Origin: Pelomonas paludis
GTDB lineage: Bacteria; Pseudomonadota; Gammaproteobacteria; Burkholderiales; Burkholderiaceae_C
DNA length: 64,000 bases
NCBI RefSeq assembly: GCF_039872745.1
Contig: NZ_JBDPZD010000004.1
Coordinates: 248,001-312,000 of the forward strand
Reading direction: 5' to 3'
Made by a program: the position numbers and the translations under genes. Position 1 is the first letter of the stretch, and each line of letters opens with the position of its first letter. The notes beneath the pieces are model-generated. The model ran no database searches. It was given only the letters and a program-made list of their open reading frames with translations, and was not told the DNA's origin. Below, one piece after another: positions 56,539 through 64,000 of the stretch.

Positions 56539-57960
56539 TTAGAAGTTCAGCGTGCGCTTGTCCACCGCCAGCGCCGCTTCCTTGGTCGCTTCGGAGAGCG
56601 AGGGGTGCGCGTGGCAGATGCGGGCGATGTCCTCGGCACTGGCCTTGAACTCCATCGCCACCACGGCTTCGGAGATCAGCTCCGAGGCCATGGGGCCGAT
56701 GATGTGCACGCCCAGGATCTCGTCGGTCGTGGCGTCGGCCAGGAACTTGACGAAGCCCGTCGTGTCACCCAGCGCGCGGGCGCGGCCATTGGCCAGGAAG
56801 GGGAACTGCCCGGCCTTGTAGGCGCGGCCTTCGGCCTTGAGCTGCTGCTCGGTCTTGCCGACCCAGGCGATCTCGGGCGAGGTGTAGATGACCCAGGGGA
56901 TGGTGTTGAAATTGACGTGCCCGTGCTGGCCGGCAATGCGCTCGGCCACGGCCACGCCCTCTTCCTCGGCCTTGTGCGCGAGCATGGGGCCGCGCACCAC
57001 GTCGCCCACGGCCCAGACGCCCGGCAGATTGGTACGGCAGTCGTCGTCCACCACGATGGCGCCGCGCTCGTCGAGCTTGAGGCCAACGGCTTCAGGGTGC
57101 AAGCCCGCCGTGTTGGGCACGCGGCCGATGGAGACGATCAGGCGGTCCACCGTCAGGCTCTGCTCGGCACCCTTGGCGTCGGCGTACGCGATGGTGACGT
57201 CCTTCTTGCCCTTGGTGACGGAGGCGATCTTGACGCCGAGCTGGATGTCCAGGCCCTGCTTCTTGAAGACCTTGGCGGCCTCCTTGGCGACGCTGTCGTC
57301 CGCCGCGCCGAGGAAGGCGGGCATGGCTTCGAGGATGGTCACCTCGGCACCCAGGCGGCGCCACACCGAGCCCATCTCCAGGCCGATCACGCCGGAGCCG
57401 ATCACGCCGAGCTTCTTCGGCACGCTCGGGATGCGCAGCGCGCCGTCGTTGGAGAGGATCAGCTCTTCGTCGAACTCTGCCCCCGGCAGTTGGCGAGCGC
57501 TGGAGCCGGTGGCGATGATGACCTGAGCGGCCACCAGGGTCTCGTCGCCAACCTTGATCTCGTAGGCGCCTTCCTTGCCGCCGGCAAAGCTGCCACGGCC
57601 GTGGAAGAAGCTGACCTTGTTCTTCTTGAAGAGGAACAGGATGCCGTCGTTGTTCTGCTTCACGACGGTGTCCTTGCGAGCCACCATCTTGGCCACGTCC
57701 ATCTTGAGGTTGGACAGGCTGATGCCGTGATCGGCAAAGCCGTGGCCGGCATGCTCGAAGTGCTCGCTGGATTGCAGCAGGGCCTTGGACGGGATGCAGC
57801 CCACGTTCGTGCAGGTGCCGCCGGGCGCGGGGCCACCCGCGGCGTTCTTCCACTCGTCGATGCAGGCCACGTTCTTGCCCAGCTGCGCCGCACGGATGGC
57901 CGCGATGTAGCCGCCAGGGCCGCCGCCGATGACGACGACGTCGAATTGCTTGGTGCTCAT
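56539..57960 (-). CDS. lpdA: dihydrolipoyl dehydrogenase (E3)
   Basis: Lpd (473 residues) reoxidises the lipoyl groups of the 2-oxoglutarate dehydrogenase complex with FAD and NAD. The FAD motif VVIGGGPGGYIAAIRAAQLG is at the N-terminus. The redox disulphide is in GGTCTNVGCIPSKALL. The C-terminal active-site HAHPSLSEATKEAAL contains the His-Glu pair (CHAHPSLSE). It lies 18 nt after odhB, as part of the sucA-odhB-lpdA operon. Confidence 0.97.
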   Translation of the reverse strand: MSTKQFDVVVIGGGPGGYIAAIRAAQLGKNVACIDEWKNAAGGPAPGGTCTNVGCIPSKALLQSSEHFEHAGHGFADHGISLSNLKMDVAKMVARKDTVVKQNNDGILFLFKKNKVSFFHGRGSFAGGKEGAYEIKVGDETLVAAQVIIATGSSARQLPGAEFDEELILSNDGALRIPSVPKKLGVIGSGVIGLEMGSVWRRLGAEVTILEAMPAFLGAADDSVAKEAAKVFKKQGLDIQLGVKIASVTKGKKDVTIAYADAKGAEQSLTVDRLIVSIGRVPNTAGLHPEAVGLKLDERGAIVVDDDCRTNLPGVWAVGDVVRGPMLAHKAEEEGVAVAERIAGQHGHVNFNTIPWVIYTSPEIAWVGKTEQQLKAEGRAYKAGQFPFLANGRARALGDTTGFVKFLADATTDEILGVHIIGPMASELISEAVVAMEFKASAEDIARICHAHPSLSEATKEAALAVDKRTLNF

Positions 57961-57978
57961 GTTTGCTGTCCTCGGCGC

Positions 57979-59223
<1,245 letters not shown>

Positions 59224-59264
59224 GATGGGTATCCGTTTTATGTGGCTAGAAGGGGCGTCTCAAC

Positions 59265-62120
59265 TCACTTGGTGAGGACGAAACCCTTGAGCTTGGTGAA
59301 CGCCTGGTCGAGCAGGGCCTTTTGCTGGTCCTGGTGCAGGTGGGCATAGCCGCAGGCGGGCGATGCGCTGGCCGGGCGGCCGGCGTAGCCGAGCTTCTGG
59401 CCGTCCTGCATGTTTTCGTGGATCTGGTGCTGAATGAAGAACCAGGCACCCTGGTTCTGCGGCTCATCCTGCGTCCAGACGATGTCGGTGGCGTTCGGAT
59501 ACTTCTTGATCTCGGCCGCAAACGCCTTGTGCGGGAAGGGGTAGAGCTGCTCGACCCGCAGGATCACGGTGTCGGTTGACTTTTTCTCCTCGCGCTTGCG
59601 CACCAGGTCGTAATAGACCTTGCCCGAGCAGACGACGATGCGCTTGACCTTGTCGGCCACGATGTCGGCGTTCAGCTCGCCAATCACGGTCTTGAACTCA
59701 CCCTTGGTGAACTCGGACAGCGGCGAGGTGGCGTCCTTGGCGCGCAGCAGGCTCTTGGGCGTCATGATGACCAAGGGCTTGCGGAACATGCGCAGCATCT
59801 GCCGGCGCAGCACATGGAAGATCTGGCTGGCCGTGGTGGGCTGCACGATCTGCATGTTGTGGTCGGCGGCCAGCTGCATGAAGCGCTCGAGGCGCGCCGA
59901 GCTGTGCTCGGGGCCTTGGCCTTCGTAGCCGTGCGGCAGCATCATGGTGAGGCCGTTGGAGCGGCCCCACTTCACTTCACCCGAGGCGATGAACTGGTCG
60001 ATCACGACCTGGGCGCCGTTGACGAAGTCGCCAAACTGCGCTTCCCAGATGGTCAGCGTGTTGGGCTCGGCGGCGGCGTAGCCGTACTCGAAGCCGAGCA
60101 CCGCTTCCTCGGACAGGATGGAGTCGATGACGGTGAATGGCGCCTGGCCATCGGCCGCATGCTGCAGCGGGATGTAGGTGCCTTCGTCCCAGTTCTCGCG
60201 GTTCTGGTCGTGGATGACGGCGTGGCGGTGGGTGAAGGTGCCGCGGCCGGCGTCTTCACCGGACAGGCGCACCGGGTAGCCGCTGGCGACGAGCGAGGCA
60301 AAGGCCATGTGCTCACCCATGCCCCAGTCCACATTGACCTCGCCTCGGCCCATGGCGGCACGGTCGTTGTAGAGCTTTTGCACCAGGTTGTGCGCGGCAA
60401 AGTCCTTGGGCAAGGTGGTGATGCGCTCGGCCAAGCGCTTCCACTCCGTCATCGGGATGGCGGTGTCGCAGGCGTCGGTCCACTTCTTGCCGAGGAAGGG
60501 CGACCAGTCGGTGGCGAACTTGCTCTTGAAGTTGGTCAGCACCGGGTCCACGGTGTGGCGGCCTTCATCCATGGCGGCGCGGTAGGCCTTGACCATGGCG
60601 TCGGGGCCGTCGCCGGGCAGCACGTTCTGCGCGACGAGCTTGTCAGCGTAGACCTTGCGGGTGCCGGGGTGCTGGCCGATCTTCTTGTACATCAGCGGCT
60701 GGGTCAGCGAGGGGGTGTCCTGCTCGTTGTGGCCCAGCTTGCGGAAGCAGACGATGTCGATGACCACGTCCTTCTTGAACTCGGCGCGGTAGTCCATGGC
60801 CAGCTGCGTGGCCCAGACAACGGCTTCGGGGTCATCGCCGTTCACGTGCAGCACCGGGGCTTCGATCATCTTGACGACGTCGGAGCAGTAGTAGGTGGAA
60901 CGCAGGTCGCGCGGGTCGCTGGTGGTGAAGCCGATCTGGTTGTTGATGACCAGGTGCACGGTGCCGCCCGTGCCGTAGCCACGGGTCTGGCTGAAGGCGA
61001 GCGTTTCTTGCACCACACCCTGACCACCGAAGGCGGCATCGCCGTGCACCAGCACGGGCAGCACCTGGCGGCCTTCCTTGTCAGCGCGGCGGTCCTGGCG
61101 GGCGCGCACGCTGCCTTCGACCACCGGGTTGACGATTTCCAGGTGCGAGGGGTTGAAGGCCAGCGACAGGTGGATCGGGCCCCCAGGGGTAGAGATGTCG
61201 GAGCTGAAGCCCTGGTGGTACTTCACGTCACCGGCGGGCAGGTCTTCGGCGGCCTTGTGCTCGAACTCGGCGAACAGGTCCTGCGGGCTCTTGCCCAGGG
61301 TGTTGACCAGCACGTTCAAACGGCCCCGGTGGGCCATGCCGATCACGATCTCCTGCACGCCACGCTCGCCGGCGCGCTGGATCAGCTCGTCCATCGCGGC
61401 GATGAAGCTCTCGCCGCCTTCGAGCGAGAAGCGCTTCTGGCCAACGTATTTGGTGTGGAGGTAGCGCTCGAGGCCTTCGGCGGCGGTCAGGCGGTCGAGG
61501 ATGTGCTTCTTGTCCTCGGCCGAGAAGCTGGCCTTGCCGCGCTGCTTCTCCAGGCGCTCTTGCCACCAGCGCTTTTCGCCAGGGTCGGAGCCGTGCATGA
61601 ACTCGGCGCCGATGGAGCCGCAGTAGGTGTCACGCAGGGCCTGCACGATCTGGCGCAGGGTCATGGTCTCGGCGCCAAAGTAGGTGTTGGCGGCCGAGAA
61701 GGAGATGTCCATGTCGGACTCGGTCAGGTCGTAGAAGGCCGGATCGAGTTCGGGGATCTTGGGGCGCTCTTCGCGCTTGAGGGGGTCCAGCTCGGCCCAG
61801 CGGTTGCCGAGGAAGCGATAGGCCGCAATCAGGCTCTGCACGTGCACTTGCTTGCGCGCGACGGCCAGGTCAGCACTGCTGGCCTTGTTGGCAAAGGCGT
61901 TGGCCTTGGCACGCTGTGCGAAGGATTCGATCACCGGGGCATGGGCCACATCGCGGGCCTCGGTGCCATCCACGGCGGGGACGTGCTGGAGGGCGTCGAA
62001 GTAGGCTCGCCAGTTGTCGGGCACGGAACCTGGGTTGTCCAGGTAGGCCTCGTACATCTCTTCGACATAGGGAGCATTGCCCCCGAACAGGTAGGAGTTC
62101 GACCTGTATTGCTGCATCAT
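59265..62120 (-). CDS. sucA: 2-oxoglutarate dehydrogenase E1
   Basis: The 951-residue thiamin-diphosphate enzyme (E. coli 933) decarboxylates 2-oxoglutarate. MMQQYRSNSYLFGGNAPYVE opens the E1 N-terminal region. Further on are IGMAHRGRLNVLVNTLGKSP, VVQETLAFSQTRGYGTGGTV and LPHGYEGQGPEHSSARLERF. ATG 62120 has GAGGTGAG 5-12 nt upstream; the long frame to 62375 is not used. It leads the sucA-odhB-lpdA-zapE transcript. The 253-bp upstream region separates it from the divergent oxygenase gene. Confidence 0.97.
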   Translation of the reverse strand: MMQQYRSNSYLFGGNAPYVEEMYEAYLDNPGSVPDNWRAYFDALQHVPAVDGTEARDVAHAPVIESFAQRAKANAFANKASSADLAVARKQVHVQSLIAAYRFLGNRWAELDPLKREERPKIPELDPAFYDLTESDMDISFSAANTYFGAETMTLRQIVQALRDTYCGSIGAEFMHGSDPGEKRWWQERLEKQRGKASFSAEDKKHILDRLTAAEGLERYLHTKYVGQKRFSLEGGESFIAAMDELIQRAGERGVQEIVIGMAHRGRLNVLVNTLGKSPQDLFAEFEHKAAEDLPAGDVKYHQGFSSDISTPGGPIHLSLAFNPSHLEIVNPVVEGSVRARQDRRADKEGRQVLPVLVHGDAAFGGQGVVQETLAFSQTRGYGTGGTVHLVINNQIGFTTSDPRDLRSTYYCSDVVKMIEAPVLHVNGDDPEAVVWATQLAMDYRAEFKKDVVIDIVCFRKLGHNEQDTPSLTQPLMYKKIGQHPGTRKVYADKLVAQNVLPGDGPDAMVKAYRAAMDEGRHTVDPVLTNFKSKFATDWSPFLGKKWTDACDTAIPMTEWKRLAERITTLPKDFAAHNLVQKLYNDRAAMGRGEVNVDWGMGEHMAFASLVASGYPVRLSGEDAGRGTFTHRHAVIHDQNRENWDEGTYIPLQHAADGQAPFTVIDSILSEEAVLGFEYGYAAAEPNTLTIWEAQFGDFVNGAQVVIDQFIASGEVKWGRSNGLTMMLPHGYEGQGPEHSSARLERFMQLAADHNMQIVQPTTASQIFHVLRRQMLRMFRKPLVIMTPKSLLRAKDATSPLSEFTKGEFKTVIGELNADIVADKVKRIVVCSGKVYYDLVRKREEKKSTDTVILRVEQLYPFPHKAFAAEIKKYPNATDIVWTQDEPQNQGAWFFIQHQIHENMQDGQKLGYAGRPASASPACGYAHLHQDQQKALLDQAFTKLKGFVLTK

Positions 62121-62276
62121 TTCGCTCACCTCATACCCCGGTATCCAGGGAGTTGGCTGGTTGAAGAACCTTCCGCGACACGGCTCGACCGGTTGGCGGA
62201 TTGCGACCCACCTTTGCTGTTGCCAGCGTAGGGACGGGAAGGACCAAAAGACTAAGTCACAAGGGTCAGACTCTAG

Positions 62277-62298
62277 CACCCGTGCGGGTGAACCCGCA
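62277..62298. promoter_or_regulatory. overlapping palindromes between sucA and the oxygenase gene
   Basis: Two perfect palindromes share one arm: CACCCG-TG-CGGGTG (62277-62290) and TGCGGGT-GA-ACCCGCA (62283-62298). This gives an alternating CCCG/CGGG/CCCG array in the 253-bp divergent gap 62121-62373. A TAGAGT on the minus strand nearby could be a sucA -10. It looks like an operator; the protein is unknown. The remainder of the gap shows no gene. Confidence 0.5.
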
Positions 62299-62373
62299 AA
62301 CCGGCGGCTAGACTTTCTCCCTTGTGCCAGCCCCATCTCGCCGGGCAGCTCACGGAATTCACGAGGTTCCACC

Positions 62374-63216
62374 ATGGAAGTACAGGTCGTCGACTACGCG
62401 GCCCCGGACGCTGCGGAAAAGTTCACGCAGTCGCTGCATGAAACAGGCTTCGGGGTGCTGAAGAACCACCCCATCCCACAAGCCCTGGTCGAGCGCATCT
62501 ATGCGACCTGGCTCGACTTCTTCAACGGCGGCGACAAGCAAGCCTTTGCCTTCGACCCTGCGACCCAGGACGGCTGGTTCTCGACCGCCATCTCCGAGAC
62601 GGCCAAGGGCTTCACGCAGAAGGACCTGAAGGAGTACTTCCACATCTACCCCTGGGGCCGCATCCCGCCGCAACTGCGGGACGATGCGCTGGACTACTAC
62701 CAACGCGCCAACGCGTTAGCCGCCGAACTGCTCGGCTGGGTCGAGCGCTACACGCCACCCGAGATCGCGCGGCACTACAGCGAGCCGCTGTCCAAGATGA
62801 TCGAAGGCAGCCGCCACACGCTCTTGCGAGTGCTGCGCTACCCGCCGCTCACCGGGCACGAACCGCCCGGGGCCGTGCGTGCCGCCGCCCATGGCGACAT
62901 CAACCTGCTCACCATCCTGCCCGCCGCCAATGAGCCCGGCTTGCAGGTCAAGGGCGCGGACGGCCTGTGGCGCGACGTGCCCTGCGACTTCGGCACCCTG
63001 GCCATCAACATCGGCGACATGCTGCAAGAGGCCAGCCAGGGCTACTACCCCAGCACCTTGCACCAGGTGCTCAACCCCACCGGCGAGAGCGCACGCCGCA
63101 GCCGCGTGAGCCTGCCGCTCTTCCTGCACCCGCGCAACGACGTGGTGCTGTCCGAGCGCTATACCGCTGGCAGCTATTTGGATGAGCGCCTGCGCGAACT
63201 CGGTGTGAAGTCCTGA
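62374..63216 (+). CDS. 2-oxoglutarate/Fe(II)-dependent oxygenase, isopenicillin-N-synthase-like
   Basis: The 280-residue protein follows the IPNS-like fold. The N-terminal DIOX_N part has FTQSLHETGFGVLKNHPIPQ. The Fe ligands are in AAHGDINLLTILP (HxD) and TLHQVLNP, and the 2-oxoglutarate-binding Arg-Ser is in RRSRVSLPLFLHP. All three metal ligands are present. The substrate is unknown; family members hydroxylate or desaturate small metabolites. ATG 62374 starts a plus-strand operon with two overlapping genes. Confidence 0.9.
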   Translation: MEVQVVDYAAPDAAEKFTQSLHETGFGVLKNHPIPQALVERIYATWLDFFNGGDKQAFAFDPATQDGWFSTAISETAKGFTQKDLKEYFHIYPWGRIPPQLRDDALDYYQRANALAAELLGWVERYTPPEIARHYSEPLSKMIEGSRHTLLRVLRYPPLTGHEPPGAVRAAAHGDINLLTILPAANEPGLQVKGADGLWRDVPCDFGTLAINIGDMLQEASQGYYPSTLHQVLNPTGESARRSRVSLPLFLHPRNDVVLSERYTAGSYLDERLRELGVKS

Positions 63217-63512
63217 ACCAGGTCATCCGCATCCACCCGGACGCGCCGCACAAGCCGGCGGAAGGGTCGCCGTGCAATGGCTGCGGCGTGTGCTGTGCCG
63301 CCGAGCCCTGCCCGCTGGGCGTTCTGCTCAGCCGCAAGCGCCAGGGTGCCTGTGTGGCGCTGACGTGGACGGGCGAGCGCTATGTGTGCGGCGCGCTGCG
63401 CGGCGGTAGGCTGCGGCGCTGGCTGGTAGGGCGCTGGATCGGGGCCGGCCGGGGCTGCGACTGCAGCCTGGAAGCGAGTCCTTCAAGTCTGTCTGGAGAG
63501 GAGTCACGATGA
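63213..63512 (+). CDS. cysteine-cluster (CxxCxxCC) small protein with likely CTG start
   Basis: The frame reads LNQVIRIHPDAPHKPAEG, then CNGCGVCCAAEPCPLGVL, a cysteine cluster of the YkgJ-like zinc or iron-sulphur type, then ACVALTWTGERYVCGALRGG. From CTG 63213 it is 99 residues. That CTG overlaps the oxygenase TGA (CTGA), and there is no in-frame ATG, GTG or TTG upstream of the cluster. GTG 63288 would cut through the motif. The stop overlaps the next ATG as ATGA, so all three genes are coupled. Function is unknown. Confidence 0.72.
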   Translation: MNQVIRIHPDAPHKPAEGSPCNGCGVCCAAEPCPLGVLLSRKRQGACVALTWTGERYVCGALRGGRLRRWLVGRWIGAGRGCDCSLEASPSSLSGEESR

Positions 63513-64000
63513 GCAAGTCCCTGCTTTCCTGCGTCGCCATCTGCATCGCCCTGTGCGCGGGCGCCGCCCAGTCGGCACCGCTGCGCTGGGCCGCCACCAA
63601 CGACATCCTCACGCTGGACCCGCACTCGCAGGACCACAACAGTTCCAACGCGATTGGCGCCCACATCTACGAGGGCCTGACCCGGCTGTCCAAGGACTAC
63701 CGGCCCGAGCCCTCGCTGGCCACCAAGTGGACCGACCTCTCGCCCACCCAGGTGCGCTTCGAGCTGCGCAAGGGCGTCCAGTTCCATGACGGTACGCCCT
63801 TCACGGCCGACGACGTGGTCTTCAGCTTCGGGCGCATCAACCAGCCCCAGGGCACCAAGCAGACCTATGTGTCGGGTATCAAGGAAGTGCGCCGCATCGA
63901 CAGCCACACGGTCGATCTGATCCTCGAAGCGCCGACGCCGATGCTGCTGCAGAACATCATCAGCTTCCAGATCATGAGCCAGGCCTGGGCCAAGAAGAAC
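63509..64000 (+). CDS. peptide ABC transporter substrate-binding protein, N-terminal part
   Basis: The first 164 codons of a family 5 solute-binding protein (DppA/OppA-like) are present. A signal peptide (MSKSLLSCVAICIALCAGAA, cleavage after QSA) is followed by LTLDPHSQDHNSSNAIGAHI, VRFELRKGVQFHDGTPFTAD and DDVVFSFGRIN. It captures peptides or nickel-like ligands in the periplasm for an ABC importer. ATG 63509 overlaps the upstream stop. The window ends inside the gene. Confidence 0.92.
   Translation, partial: MSKSLLSCVAICIALCAGAAQSAPLRWAATNDILTLDPHSQDHNSSNAIGAHIYEGLTRLSKDYRPEPSLATKWTDLSPTQVRFELRKGVQFHDGTPFTADDVVFSFGRINQPQGTKQTYVSGIKEVRRIDSHTVDLILEAPTPMLLQNIISFQIMSQAWAKKN

Noticed and set aside
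63288..63512. GTG 63288 as start of the cysteine-cluster gene
   Set aside because: It falls inside the CNGCGVCC motif and would remove its first cysteines. The overlap at 63213 gives a whole motif.

Overview
The window is chromosomal DNA of a high-GC (roughly two-thirds G+C, strong third-position G/C) betaproteobacterium of the order Burkholderiales. Three things suggest this. Gene order matches that order's conserved blocks (pyrH-frr-uppS-cdsA-dxr-rseP-bamA-skp-lpxD-fabZ-lpxA-lpxB-rnhB; rlmN-pilW-rodZ-ispG-hisS-yfgM-bamB-der-hfq-hflX-hflK-hflC-hisZ-purA; sucA-odhB-lpdA-zapE). CCCCCT-type palindromic repeats are present. There is a PEP-CTERM protein and an exact RluD/BamD divergent pair. A Rubrivivax/Leptothrix/Roseateles-like genus is likely, but this is inference.

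Layout. 1-2.2 kb: the 5' end of ppsA faces ppsR, its regulatory kinase/phosphorylase, followed by an EamA transporter. 2.2-3.7 kb: a lineage-specific lipoprotein with an (Ala-Pro)n linker encoded by a 20-copy hexanucleotide array. 3.8-6.6 kb: glycogen genes glgC-glgA. 6.7-8.9 kb: ferrous iron uptake feoA-feoB behind a Fur-box-like palindrome. 8.9-23.7 kb: the cell-envelope and translation supercluster on the minus strand (rpsB-tsf, then pyrH through lpxB, rnhB and a SpoU methyltransferase), mostly joined by ATGA or TGATG overlaps. 23.9-26.8 kb: a tiny ORF, a DadA-like flavoenzyme and the NAD(P)HX repair enzyme on the plus strand. 26.7-29.3 kb: RNase R and a divergent tRNA-Leu(CAG) with a strong promoter and terminator.

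29.4-45.6 kb: the minus-strand housekeeping block from ndk and rlmN down to purA and a phosphoribosyltransferase. It covers isoprenoid synthesis (ispG), tRNA charging (hisS), outer membrane assembly (bamB), ribosome GTPases (der, hflX), RNA chaperone Hfq, FtsH modulators (hflK/C) and histidine/purine synthesis (hisZ, purA). 45.7-50.5 kb: rluB with very long low-complexity tails, scpB, rluD and divergent bamD. 50.7-54.8 kb: PEP-CTERM protein, DinG/YoaA helicase, a DUF465 protein and a PP2C phosphatase. 54.8-62.1 kb: the 2-oxoglutarate dehydrogenase operon sucA-odhB-lpdA followed by zapE and a periplasmic hypothetical protein. 62.4-64 kb: a coupled plus-strand operon of a 2-oxoglutarate/Fe(II) oxygenase-like protein, a cysteine-cluster protein that seems to start at CTG, and a peptide-binding protein cut by the window edge.

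I found no prophage, insertion sequence, CRISPR array, toxin-antitoxin or defence island. The window is core genome, and I see no complete undescribed system. The more unusual signals are smaller: an in-frame palindromic repeat inside rlmN, a related repeat ahead of dinG, a probable promoter inside a terminator loop before hisZ, a symmetrical shared -10 between rpsB and a leaderless 37-codon ORF, the duplicated Trp-rich tail of BamD, VRVF in place of VRGF in BamA, and an RNase R without its usual N-terminal helix-turn-helix.
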